From an uncultured SAR116 cluster alpha proteobacterium (GTDB lineage Bacteria > Pseudomonadota > Alphaproteobacteria > Puniceispirillales > GCA-002684695): a stretch of DNA of 48,643 nt. Positions 1 through 9,151 of the stretch are shown piece by piece. Within the stretch, counting starts at the first letter, position 1; each line of letters opens with the position of its first letter. Both the position numbers and the translations under genes were made by a program. The DNA is taken from positions 1-48,643 of the forward strand of contig CACMFN010000013.1 of the NCBI GenBank assembly GCA_902612965.1, in the 5' to 3' direction. A model generated the notes under the pieces. That model had not been told where the DNA came from. It saw nothing but the letters and a program-made list of their open reading frames with translations, and did no database searches.

Positions 1-1742
1 GTTTTAGTAAATTAATGGAAATTAATGAAGATGAAACACTTAAAAGTTTCAGAACTTGCAAGGATATATTAGATAAATTATTTGCTGAACATGGCGGAAG
101 AATTTTCAATACCGCAGGTGACTCTGTTTTAGCAGAATTCCAAAGTGCTGTTTCTGCAGTAGTTTGCGCAAACGAATTTCAAAAACTTTTAAAAGAGCGA
201 AATAACTCTGTTTCTGATAATGCAAAAATGAATTTCAGAATAGGCCTAAATATGGGTGATGTTATAGTTGAAGGTGAAAACTTATATGGTGATGGAGTTA
301 ATGTTGCTGCACGTTTGGAAGCTTTATCACAGCCTGGTGGAGTATGTTTATCTAAAAGCATAATGGATTTTGTAAATAAAAAGACAGAATTACTTTTCAA
401 TGATCTTGGAGAAAAACAGGTAAAAAATACACTTGTACATGCATTTGATTTGGATTACCCAGATCTTGAGAAGCGTTCAAAAATAGATGAGAACACTGCA
501 GCTGCAGCCTCTGCAAAAATTAATGAAGGCAGTGTCCCTCCAACAATTGCAGTTTTGCCATTTGCTAATCTTAGTAATGACCCTGAGCAAGATTTTTTTG
601 CTGATGGAATAACTGAAGATACAATATCATATCTTTCTAAAACAAAGACATTTCCCATAGTTTCATTAAATTCTGTGATGTCTTACAAAAACTCAAAAGA
701 GTCTACTACAAATATTGCTGAAGGATTAGGGGCTGATTACCTAGTACAGGGAAGTATCCGTAAAGGAGGAAATAAAGTAAGAATATCTGTTAAGCTTACA
801 GATGCAAAAGAAGACATTCAAATTTGGTCTCAAACTTGGGATCGGTCTCTGGATGATGTTTTTGAAGTGCAGGACGAGGTATCACAAAAAGTAGCTGCTT
901 TAGTAGTGCCAAGTATGATTACAAATGAACAGAAAAGTTTAAGCAAAAAAGAAATACAAGTTTTTAGTGGATGGGATGAATTTCTTCATGCTTTAAATAG
1001 TTACGACAATCATAGTAAAGCCAAAACCGTTGAAGAGAAAATAAAGCATATTTACAAATCTATAGAACACGCAGAAAAGTCTATAGCTTTAGAGCCAAAC
1101 TTTACAGAGCCATATAATGTGCTTGCTGGCTCTTTATTTTTTTTAATGTTTGAGTCTTCTGTTCAAAATGATCGTGAGAAAAATGAAGCTCGATATAAAG
1201 AAGTATCAGAAAAAAGTATAAGTTTAGATCCTAACAATCCAGATGCACTTATGAATATGGCTTTTTTGTATAGGTTTTTAGATGATGAGATGCAATACAA
1301 GGAATGCGTAAATAAAGCAGTTGATATAAACCCTCACCATGCAAGGTCTCTTTCGGCAAAAGGTATTCTTTATTTAACTGATAGTGAATATGACAACGCC
1401 ATTGATTCATTTTATAGAGCGTATGAAATCGATCCATCGAAAGTACCATTTTACGAAACCATGCGTCTATTTTGTTATTTAGGGAAAAATGATTGGACTA
1501 ATGCTAATCAATCTGTTGATAGAAGTATGCGAGAAAATGACCACAGTAGATTCTATGCATTTAAAGCTGCCATTCTCGCACATGAAAATAAATTAGATGA
1601 AAGTAAAGAATGGTTAAAAAAATATCAAGATAATAGACCTGAAATAAAGACATTAGCTGATTATGAGAAAGTAGTTCCAGAACTTAATCAGGACGTTACA
1701 GATATTCTTTTAAAAGGTCTTAAGATTGCTGGTTTAAACTGA
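1..1742 (+). CDS. Class III adenylate cyclase with TolB-like and TPR domains (5' partial, copy 1)
   Basis: The reading frame is open to the first base and encodes FSKL before the first visible ATG at 15. The downstream paralogue has the same residues inside its cyclase domain, so this gene begins outside the window and that ATG is internal. Visible parts are most of the cyclase homology domain (NTAGDSVLAEF with the second metal Asp, GDGVNVAARLE with the transition-state Asn and Arg), a TolB-like domain starting at TIAVLPFANLS, and C-terminal TPR helices. Family knowledge: such proteins make cAMP from ATP in the cytoplasm; no membrane segment is seen. The stop lies 4 bp before the next cyclase, so the two are probably co-transcribed. 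The first metal-binding Asp cannot be checked here because it lies upstream. Confidence 0.93.
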   Translation, partial: FSKLMEINEDETLKSFRTCKDILDKLFAEHGGRIFNTAGDSVLAEFQSAVSAVVCANEFQKLLKERNNSVSDNAKMNFRIGLNMGDVIVEGENLYGDGVNVAARLEALSQPGGVCLSKSIMDFVNKKTELLFNDLGEKQVKNTLVHAFDLDYPDLEKRSKIDENTAAAASAKINEGSVPPTIAVLPFANLSNDPEQDFFADGITEDTISYLSKTKTFPIVSLNSVMSYKNSKESTTNIAEGLGADYLVQGSIRKGGNKVRISVKLTDAKEDIQIWSQTWDRSLDDVFEVQDEVSQKVAALVVPSMITNEQKSLSKKEIQVFSGWDEFLHALNSYDNHSKAKTVEEKIKHIYKSIEHAEKSIALEPNFTEPYNVLAGSLFFLMFESSVQNDREKNEARYKEVSEKSISLDPNNPDALMNMAFLYRFLDDEMQYKECVNKAVDINPHHARSLSAKGILYLTDSEYDNAIDSFYRAYEIDPSKVPFYETMRLFCYLGKNDWTNANQSVDRSMRENDHSRFYAFKAAILAHENKLDESKEWLKKYQDNRPEIKTLADYEKVVPELNQDVTDILLKGLKIAGLN

Positions 1743-1746
1743 CTTT

Positions 1747-3576
1747 ATGAATGAAAATGTTGTCAAATTAGAAAATAATTTTAATCAAGTTATTGAAAGA
1801 AAGATTGCGGTCATTTTCGTTACTGATGTAGTGGGTTTTAGTAAATTAATGGAAATCAATGAAGATGAAACACTAAAAAGTTTCAGAGCTTGTAAACATA
1901 TTTTAGATAAATTATTTGCTGAACATGGTGGTAGAGTTTTTAATACTGCGGGAGATGCTGTTTTAGCTGAATTTCAAAGTGCTGTTTCAGCAGTTGTATG
2001 TGCGAATGAATTTCAAAAACTTTTAAAAGAGCGAAATAACTCTGTTTTGGATGATGCGAAAATGAATTTCAGAATAGGCCTAAATATGGGTGATGTTATA
2101 GTTGAAGGTGAAAATTTATACGGTGATGGTGTTAATGTGGCATCAAGATTAGAAGCTTTATCACAACCTAATGGGGTTTGTTTATCTAAAAGTATAATGG
2201 ACTTTGTGAATAAGAAAACAGATCTTCTTTTTAATGATTTAGGTGAGCAAAAAGTAAAAAATACAATCGTTCATGCATTCGATTTAGAAAAACCTGATCT
2301 TGAGAAACGTTCAAAAATAGATGAGAACACTGCAGCTGCTGCCTCTGCAAAAATAAATGAGGGCAGTGTGCCGCCTACTATAGCTGTTTTACCTTTTGTC
2401 AATTTAAGTACTGATGAGGAACAAGAATTTTTTGCTGATGGTATTACTGAAGATACTATTTCCTATTTTTCAAAATCAAAAACATTTCCTATCGTTTCAT
2501 TAAATTCTGTAATGAAATATAAAAACTCCAAAGAAGCCACTAAAGATATAGCAAATGTTTTGAATGCTAATTATTTAGTACAGGGAAGCATTCGAAAAGG
2601 TGGTAATAAAGTCAGAATATCCGCCAAACTTACAGATGCTTTATATGATGTTCAAATTTGGTCTCAAACTTGGGATCGGTCATTAGATGATGTTTTTGAG
2701 GTACAGGATGAAGTATCACAAAAAGTTTCAGCTTTAGCGTTGCCAGCTATAATATTAAATGAACAAAACAGTTTGGATAAAAAGGACTTAAAAATTTTTA
2801 GTGCATGGGATGAATTTCTACATGCATTAAATTCTTACGACAGAAGTGGTGAAGCTAAAAATGTTGAAGAAAAAATCAAGTATACTTATGAAGCAATTGA
2901 GCATGCAGAAAAATCTATTGCTCTGGATAAAAATTTAACAGATGCTTATAATATTCTTGCCTCTTGCTTGTTCTTTTTCAGATTAGAATCTTCACTTCAA
3001 CATGATCGAGAAAAAAATGAAACTAGATTTAGAGAGGTTGCAGAAAAAAGTTATAGTCTTGATCCAAATAATCCTGATTCTGTAATGAATATGGCGCATT
3101 TATATAGAATTTCACACGATGAAACGAAATATAGGGAACATGTCAACAAAGCTATTGAGATAAATCCGCATCATTCAAGATCACTTCAAGCAAAAGGTTT
3201 ACTCTGCTTAAATGAGTGTGATTATGACAATTCGATTGATTTGTTAAATAGAGCCAATGAAAGTAATCGTAAAGGAGTACCATTTTTTGAAACGATGCTT
3301 TTTTTCTGTCATTTAGGAAAAAATGATTGGTTGAGTGCCAATCAATCAGTTGAAAGAAATATGCGTGAGAATGATCACAGTAGGTATCATGCCTTTAAGG
3401 CTATTGTTCTTGCACACGAGGGTAAAATTGAAGAGAGCCAGCATTGGCTAAAAAAATACCAAGAAAATAGACCTGAAATAAAAACTCTTGAAGACTACCA
3501 GAGAGTAGTTCCAGAAGTTAATCAAGAAGTTAAAGATATTTTGATGGATGGGATGAAAAAAGCTGGTCTCAAATAA
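1747..3576 (+). CDS. Class III adenylate cyclase with TolB-like and TPR domains (copy 2)
   Basis: The complete 609-residue protein has three parts. The cyclase domain (about 18-150) carries metal-binding Asp27 (VTDVVGFS) and Asp70 (NTAGDAVLAEF), plus Asn130 and Arg134 (GDGVNVASRLE). A TolB-like domain covers about 209-325 (TIAVLPFVNLS...FFADGI). TPR helices fill about 370-600 (SLDPNNPD, EINPHHSRS). It should make cAMP, with the TolB and TPR parts as likely sensory or docking modules (inference). The position often Lys before the TAGD motif is Asn, as in many alphaproteobacterial members I recall. It is a close tandem duplicate of the upstream gene, nearly identical in the cyclase half and more diverged in the TPR half. 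Its TAA shares an A with the ATG of the next gene, so translation is coupled to the exported VCBS protein. Confidence 0.95.
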   Translation: MNENVVKLENNFNQVIERKIAVIFVTDVVGFSKLMEINEDETLKSFRACKHILDKLFAEHGGRVFNTAGDAVLAEFQSAVSAVVCANEFQKLLKERNNSVLDDAKMNFRIGLNMGDVIVEGENLYGDGVNVASRLEALSQPNGVCLSKSIMDFVNKKTDLLFNDLGEQKVKNTIVHAFDLEKPDLEKRSKIDENTAAAASAKINEGSVPPTIAVLPFVNLSTDEEQEFFADGITEDTISYFSKSKTFPIVSLNSVMKYKNSKEATKDIANVLNANYLVQGSIRKGGNKVRISAKLTDALYDVQIWSQTWDRSLDDVFEVQDEVSQKVSALALPAIILNEQNSLDKKDLKIFSAWDEFLHALNSYDRSGEAKNVEEKIKYTYEAIEHAEKSIALDKNLTDAYNILASCLFFFRLESSLQHDREKNETRFREVAEKSYSLDPNNPDSVMNMAHLYRISHDETKYREHVNKAIEINPHHSRSLQAKGLLCLNECDYDNSIDLLNRANESNRKGVPFFETMLFFCHLGKNDWLSANQSVERNMRENDHSRYHAFKAIVLAHEGKIEESQHWLKKYQENRPEIKTLEDYQRVVPEVNQEVKDILMDGMKKAGLK

Positions 3577-6476
3577 TGTTTAAGATAAATAAATATATCA
3601 TAATTAAATATTTATTTATCTTAACTTTAGTTTTTATTTTTAAATCTTCCAATTTGCATGCTCAATTTTTTAATCTAGAACTACCTCCAATAGGATCTTG
3701 TGACAATAAAATTTCTATGCCCTCACCTGATGCTTCAAGTCAAACTAGATATAGTGAAATTAATTTATCAAATCACATATTGGAACCTATAAGAACTAAA
3801 ATTCCAAGATATAAAAGTTTTAGCTTAGGTAAAACTTTTAATGAAAATGAGAAAGGAAAACCTGCTCCAGAAATAAAAATTGTTGCTGACTTTAATAATG
3901 ATGGACTTGATGATCTTATGATCTCACATTACGAAAATAATTCTCCTCCAACAATTTACCTATCAAATGGAGATGGAAGTTTTAGACCTCAAGAAGGCAT
4001 GCCTAAATCCGCTGGAAGACGCCATATCAGGGTGGCGAGTTCAGTAGATATAAATGATGATGGTTGGATTGATATAGCTGGATTTACAACAGGAGACCCT
4101 TTTAGTCATTGGGTAAATAATGGTTTTAAAGGCCAAAAATCCGATGTTCCTAGGGGAGAAATTGATCTTTTATTAATAAATCAAAAAGGCAAAGGCTTTA
4201 AAGAAATAAAAATTCCTGAAATAAGAAAAAATGACTGGAACCATGGTGGGGCAGTTGGAGATATAAATAACGATGGTAGGATTGATATTCTCCCTTTATC
4301 TGAAGGAGAAAAAGAAAGAACAGAACCATTAATTAATACTGGTAATAATATATTTGATTTCAGTGGTTATGAATACAGCAAAGAAATAAGTCACTACCTT
4401 TCTAATGATATTGAAGTCGCGGATTTTAATAAAGATGGAAATCTAGATATAGCAGTATCAGTAAGTGATATTAAAACACCTAACAAAAAAAATCGAGAAA
4501 TTGGATCAGTACACATAATATATGGAGATGGGAATTTTGATTTTGCAGATAATAAAAAAACTAGAATCGGAACTCACTGGATATCAGAATTTGGTATGGT
4601 TGAGGCAAATAATAATTTAAAAAACTTTATAGCAAATGAAAGAGGATTAAGAAAAGAAGTTCAATTTGGTCCATCAAATATTGAAATTATAGATATTGAT
4701 GATGATGGCTATCAAGATATCTTAGTTGGTTATTTTTTGTCTCCTTACATGTGGATGACAAGTGGATTTACATTATTAAAAAACTATGGAGATTGTTTTT
4801 TAGATGAGACAGAAGAATTTTTCCCTAATCAAATAACAAATCGTCATTTTAAAGAAAATGAAGTATCAGCTTATACTCATAATTTTTTTCATGGTGATTT
4901 AAATGGAGATGGATTTAAAGATCTAGTTCTTCAAACTGATGGAGCTGGTAGATGGAATTCTGGGCCTCATAAATATCATCCATATATATTTTTTAATGAT
5001 GGTGATAATGTGTATCTACCACCTCTTAAAGAAACTATCCCAATAGACAAATATCAAATAGGTAACACTGAATTCTATTCACTGGGTGATATTAATGGTG
5101 ATGGTGCAATGGATCTAATTACACTTTATAACAACACAATAGGTGTGAATGAAATTGTTGCATTCATTCAATTAACACCTGCTATGAAACAAAAAGTAAT
5201 AAAAGAAAAATTAGCTAAGGAGAAAGAAAAGAAAAGACTCATCAAGGAAGCTAAAATCATTTTCAAAAACTCAATCAATAATGTTGAAAATAATCTATTA
5301 AAATTAAATTATGAAAATGAGTTCTCTCCCCTAAGGTTTCAGCAAAATTCTGAACTTGTTTTTCATAAAGCAGAAGAACAGGATATTGTCAAAGCTTCAA
5401 TTGATGGAAAAATTCTAATTAATGATTTATCTCTTGAAGATTTTTTAGATGCCCCTAACAATATTTTAAATTCATTGAAGAAACTAGACACTTTAGCTGC
5501 AATCATTAAAACAAAGAAATTTGAAGCAGTTGGAATCAAACTGACACCAGAGTTGGAAAAGATTTTAAATGAAACTTTAATTAATGCTCGAAAAAAATGT
5601 GGAAAGATTGCAAAACCATTAAGTTGGACTGTTTTTATTCTATCTAGCAAGGATAAAAGTACTATAAATCTTCAAAAATGCTATGTTGAAAAATTTAAAG
5701 AATCTTCTCCTGAAATTTGGTTAACTTATCAAATTTTAGCCTTAAGTGCACCATCAATCAGCAAACTAATTTTCCCTGACAATGAAAGACTGATTTTTGA
5801 AAAGAGAGAAAAAGAACAAAAATCATCAGAGGCTGAAGCTTTAAAAATCTCACAAAAAGAAAATCGTGCAAGATTGAAGGCCAATGCGTTGCGCATTAAA
5901 AAAGAAAAAGAAGAAGCAAAAATAATTAAAAAAAATAAAATTCTGGAATATCGAAATAAATTTGAAAGTATATTGAATCAAGTCGAAACAGACTTACTGA
6001 ATGATGGTTATGTTAAAAGATACAACCAAATATTGTTTACTGAAAATTCATCTAAAATAAGCAAGGCAATATCTGGCGACGATTTAGCAAAATCAGATAT
6101 AGATGGAAAATTATTTTTTGATGATTTTCCTTTAGAAGAAATTTTAGATAATGAAGACAGTTATAAATCATTAAAAAAACTCTCTACTTTGGTAGCACAT
6201 ATAAAGAATGAAAATTTCGAAGCTTTTGGAATAAGAATGACAGCTGAAATGCAAAATTTATTAATTAAAGCATCTGATGAAGCAAGAAACATGTGTGGGA
6301 GAATTGCAAAACCATCTGAATGGCTTATTTTTATAATTTCAAATAATGGAAGTAAAATATTAGATATTCAGAAATGTCATGCAAATATTTTTAAATCCTA
6401 TTCTAAGGATGTTTGGAATTCTTATAAAACTTTAGGTTTAGCTGCAAATTCAATTATCGAGTATATTAACAAATAA
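3576..6476 (+). CDS. Exported VCBS/FG-GAP repeat protein with duplicated C-terminal domain
   Basis: The 966-residue protein has a Sec signal peptide (hydrophobic stretch ending LHA-Q near residue 30). Residues about 100-530 hold at least seven VCBS/FG-GAP blades with calcium-loop motifs such as DFNNDGLDDL, DINDDGWIDI, DFNKDGNLDI, DIDDDGYQDI and DLNGDGFKDL. This is typical of a secreted beta-propeller, often a binding surface. After a charged helical linker come two copies of an unrecognised domain of about 175 residues (about 561-737 and 792-966). Both contain CG(K/R)IAKP, a following W..FI.S, and a later QKC, so each has a pair of conserved Cys. The start overlaps the stop of the cyclase gene, placing a surface protein in the same operon as two cAMP producers. 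Ligand and role are unknown. Confidence 0.88.
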   Translation: MFKINKYIIIKYLFILTLVFIFKSSNLHAQFFNLELPPIGSCDNKISMPSPDASSQTRYSEINLSNHILEPIRTKIPRYKSFSLGKTFNENEKGKPAPEIKIVADFNNDGLDDLMISHYENNSPPTIYLSNGDGSFRPQEGMPKSAGRRHIRVASSVDINDDGWIDIAGFTTGDPFSHWVNNGFKGQKSDVPRGEIDLLLINQKGKGFKEIKIPEIRKNDWNHGGAVGDINNDGRIDILPLSEGEKERTEPLINTGNNIFDFSGYEYSKEISHYLSNDIEVADFNKDGNLDIAVSVSDIKTPNKKNREIGSVHIIYGDGNFDFADNKKTRIGTHWISEFGMVEANNNLKNFIANERGLRKEVQFGPSNIEIIDIDDDGYQDILVGYFLSPYMWMTSGFTLLKNYGDCFLDETEEFFPNQITNRHFKENEVSAYTHNFFHGDLNGDGFKDLVLQTDGAGRWNSGPHKYHPYIFFNDGDNVYLPPLKETIPIDKYQIGNTEFYSLGDINGDGAMDLITLYNNTIGVNEIVAFIQLTPAMKQKVIKEKLAKEKEKKRLIKEAKIIFKNSINNVENNLLKLNYENEFSPLRFQQNSELVFHKAEEQDIVKASIDGKILINDLSLEDFLDAPNNILNSLKKLDTLAAIIKTKKFEAVGIKLTPELEKILNETLINARKKCGKIAKPLSWTVFILSSKDKSTINLQKCYVEKFKESSPEIWLTYQILALSAPSISKLIFPDNERLIFEKREKEQKSSEAEALKISQKENRARLKANALRIKKEKEEAKIIKKNKILEYRNKFESILNQVETDLLNDGYVKRYNQILFTENSSKISKAISGDDLAKSDIDGKLFFDDFPLEEILDNEDSYKSLKKLSTLVAHIKNENFEAFGIRMTAEMQNLLIKASDEARNMCGRIAKPSEWLIFIISNNGSKILDIQKCHANIFKSYSKDVWNSYKTLGLAANSIIEYINK

Positions 6477-6653
6477 TATTTTTTTAATTTTTATTTATGT
6501 TGATTTAGTTTAGAATTTAAAACAAGAAATTTCTTCAATCTATTTTATTATTTTTTAATATCTTCCAGAATGGAATAAAAAAATTGTAAAATTAACAAAA
6601 AAAATTCATTAATTATAACTTTATAAAATTATATTTAGTCATCAAAAGTTTCT

Positions 6654-7457
6654 ATGAAATTAAATACTATATTTTTAATATTTTTTTTTCTTATAATTTT
6701 TCAATTTAAATCCTCTTATTCACAAGTTATATGGAAATCAGATGGATCCATTATTGGATCTGATGGAGAAATTAAAAGAAAAAGTTATGGATCAAGGTTT
6801 CAAGAACAAATTAAAAACCCAACCTTAGAATGGCCAAAAGCATCTCTTTATGGTGGTAATCCAAAAAATTATTTTGGAAATAATATTTTTATTCCAGGCA
6901 CTCCACTTCTAAGAATGTCTTCAATTGATCTCAGAAGTGATTACTTAACTAAGTTATCTGAATTAAATAATTTTGATAATATTTTAGATCTACAAAAATT
7001 TATTATCGGTAATGCTAATAGCGCCTTTTTAGAAGAATTAAAAATATCTGAAGATGCAGCAATTATATTTTTATCTTCTAAACTTAATAAACTAGATAAT
7101 AGAGTGAAGAACATAAACTTTAAGAAATCAGTTGATAAAAAAATTAATGACCAATTATCAAAATTTAATGAAAAAATTGATGACCAAATAAACAAAGAGT
7201 TAGAAAATAACATTGAAGAGCAAATTCAAGCTCAAGTGAACCAGGAGTTGGAGAGCAACATTGAAGAGCAAATTCAAGATCAAATCAATCAAGAGTTAGA
7301 AAACAATATTGAAGAGCAAATTCAAGACCAAATTTTTGAAAGTTTAAATGATTACTTTGATAGATTAGAGGAAGAATACAAAGCAAAAGGATGGGTAGTT
7401 TGTGAGAGGACTGAAAATTCCATAATGGCATCTAGCTCAAGTGATGGGTGCACGTAA
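6654..7457 (+). CDS. Exported tetrad-helix protein, IWKSDG family (module copy 1)
   Basis: I do not recognise the family. The 267-residue protein has a signal peptide (to about residue 23, SYS-Q). A conserved N-terminal region includes IWKSDG.IIGSDGE, SYGSRFQ and NYFGN.IFIPGTPLLRMS. A long helix (about 160-235) places I, L or V every fourth residue. A short tail reads EEYKAKGW..CERT...SSS..GC. The paralogue at 15117 has the same layout and the same conserved segments. A 177-bp AT-rich gap precedes it, so it probably starts a transcription unit. The caspase-like gene follows after 15 bp, suggesting the two products work together in the periplasm or at the outer membrane. No enzymatic motif is visible; the helix suggests an oligomeric scaffold or spacer (inference). 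Confidence 0.85.
   Translation: MKLNTIFLIFFFLIIFQFKSSYSQVIWKSDGSIIGSDGEIKRKSYGSRFQEQIKNPTLEWPKASLYGGNPKNYFGNNIFIPGTPLLRMSSIDLRSDYLTKLSELNNFDNILDLQKFIIGNANSAFLEELKISEDAAIIFLSSKLNKLDNRVKNINFKKSVDKKINDQLSKFNEKIDDQINKELENNIEEQIQAQVNQELESNIEEQIQDQINQELENNIEEQIQDQIFESLNDYFDRLEEEYKAKGWVVCERTENSIMASSSSDGCT
7191..7334 (+). repeat. Three tandem 48-bp coding repeats (16 aa each)
   Basis: Three in-frame 48-bp units encode N(K/Q)ELE(N/S)NIEEQIQ(A/D)Q(V/I). Each unit is four tetrads with an aliphatic residue at the first position. The copies differ at a few positions, so they probably arose by slippage or unequal recombination. Confidence 0.85.
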
Positions 7458-7472
7458 TTCCGTTTATAAATT

Positions 7473-9146
7473 ATGAAAACTCTGAAATTCAAAATAAATA
7501 TTTTTTTAATTCTAATTTTTTTTATAATTCCTTTTTCTTCATCTGCTGAAGATTTGTTTCTAATTAATCCTTCTTCTCAATGTAAAAAATATTTGTCTGA
7601 AAGTTTTAGTAATATTCTGAATATTGATAAAGGAATTTATAAATTATCGATAATTGATGATGGGGTTTCCGTTAAAACCCAATCGAATTATAAATTTGAA
7701 TATTTGTATTCAATTCAAGGAAATGATGCTTTTATGATAATTTCTAAAGAGAAAAAAAAATCTATTGGCACACTAACTATTATGGATGCTAAAAGTCCTT
7801 GCAGATCAAAGATTACAAAAAATTTGGAAATATTTAAAAGTAATAATATTGAATTAAAAAATAAAACTGACTTAGCTAAAAATGCCCTAACTAATCAAGA
7901 TGATAATACTCAGATAAAAAAATTCTCAGCTGAATGTAGTGCTGGTCACATAAGAATAGAAAATAAATGTATTAAAAAAGAATTTTTAGATGAGTTCGAA
8001 AATCAACTAAATAGTAATATTGAAGTACTTAAAAATGAACTTGCAAATTTAAAAAAAGAGAAACAAAAAAAAGAATTTAAATTAAAAACTGATACTGAAA
8101 TACCCTTCATAGGCTCTTTAAATTATAGTTATGACGAGCATATAGTAACAATTAATGGTTTGATAACAGATAATTTTGAGGTTGCGGAAGCATTCATCGA
8201 TAACGAATTATTAGATCTTGATGAAAATGGTAACTTTGAAACAACATTTTATATTCCAAGAAATGGAATAGAATTTCAAATTATTGCGTTTGATTTAAAA
8301 GGAAATAAATCTACTAAAACAATTAAATTAAGCAGAAAAAAAGTAAATGAAATTACAGGACCCTTCTATGAAAAACTAAACCCTTCAAAAGCAATTGTAA
8401 GTGAAAATTCCAATGCATTAGCTCTTATAATCGGTATTTCTGATTATGAAAAAATACCAGCAAAAGCAATTTACGCTGATAATGATGCAAAAATGTTTTA
8501 TGATTATGCAAAGTTTAAACTTGGAATACCCTCTCAAAACATAAAAGAATTGATAAATAACCAGGCTGGTGAAAGTGATATCCTTTTATCTATTAAAGAT
8601 TGGATTTCTAGAATGTCTAAAATGAATGAAAGTGACGTATTTATATTTTTTGCAGGTCACGGGATGACTTCTGTTGAGAACAATGAAATGTATATTATTC
8701 CCTATGATAGTTCCCCTCGTCTATTAGAGGATACAGCCATTTCTAAAAATAGGCTGTTAGATGAACTTACAAACCTTAAACCAAAATCAGTGACAATATT
8801 TTTGGATACTTGCTTTTCGGGCTCAACCAGAGAAAATGATACGTTACTAGCCGCAAGGCCTGTATCAATTGTACCAAAAGATGTAATAATTCCTGATAAT
8901 TTTTTAATATTTTCAGCAGCAAGTTTTGACGAGATTGCAATTCCATTAGATGAAGTAAAGCATGGAATATTCTCATATTATCTGATGAAAGGCATGGAAG
9001 GATATGCTGATCAAAATAAGGATAATAAAATTAGTTCTGGAGAATTAAATATCTATATTCAAGAAAATGTTTTGAAACAAACTTCAGGTTCCCAGAAGCC
9101 AGATTTGGTTGGAACCTTTGATAGAATACTAATTGATTTTAATTAG
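7473..9146 (+). CDS. Exported caspase-like (peptidase C14) protein
   Basis: The 557-residue protein has a signal peptide (about 1-25, SSA-E). An N-terminal domain (about 27-120: LINPS.QC, MIISK, GTLTI, PCRS) recurs in the MORN protein at 15975. Then come a short C...C motif (ECSAGHIRIENKC), a beta-rich Ig-like segment (about 208-290) and a caspase fold (about 314-557). The catalytic dyad is present: His396 in FFAGHG and Cys447 in FLDTCFSGS. A DQNKDNKIS calcium-loop-like motif lies near the C-terminus, as in many C14 proteins. Family knowledge: such cysteine proteases cut after basic residues or in processing roles; the substrate here is unknown. It follows the tetrad-helix gene by 15 bp and ends 5 bp from a convergent gene. 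Confidence 0.9.
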   Translation: MKTLKFKINIFLILIFFIIPFSSSAEDLFLINPSSQCKKYLSESFSNILNIDKGIYKLSIIDDGVSVKTQSNYKFEYLYSIQGNDAFMIISKEKKKSIGTLTIMDAKSPCRSKITKNLEIFKSNNIELKNKTDLAKNALTNQDDNTQIKKFSAECSAGHIRIENKCIKKEFLDEFENQLNSNIEVLKNELANLKKEKQKKEFKLKTDTEIPFIGSLNYSYDEHIVTINGLITDNFEVAEAFIDNELLDLDENGNFETTFYIPRNGIEFQIIAFDLKGNKSTKTIKLSRKKVNEITGPFYEKLNPSKAIVSENSNALALIIGISDYEKIPAKAIYADNDAKMFYDYAKFKLGIPSQNIKELINNQAGESDILLSIKDWISRMSKMNESDVFIFFAGHGMTSVENNEMYIIPYDSSPRLLEDTAISKNRLLDELTNLKPKSVTIFLDTCFSGSTRENDTLLAARPVSIVPKDVIIPDNFLIFSAASFDEIAIPLDEVKHGIFSYYLMKGMEGYADQNKDNKISSGELNIYIQENVLKQTSGSQKPDLVGTFDRILIDFN

Positions 9147-9151
9147 TAATA

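Noticed and set aside
15-17. ATG at 15 as the true start of the first cyclase
   Set aside because: The frame is open to the window edge and the paralogue shows the same Met in the middle of the cyclase domain.
7191-7334. Regular 48-bp repeats that could suggest a CRISPR array
   Set aside because: They are contiguous, in frame and encode a periodic helix; there are no unique spacers.
7473-9146. Caspase-like gene as part of an antiphage abortive-infection system
   Set aside because: The protein has a signal peptide and exported neighbours; defence caspases act in the cytoplasm and no sensor, nuclease or gasdermin gene is near.
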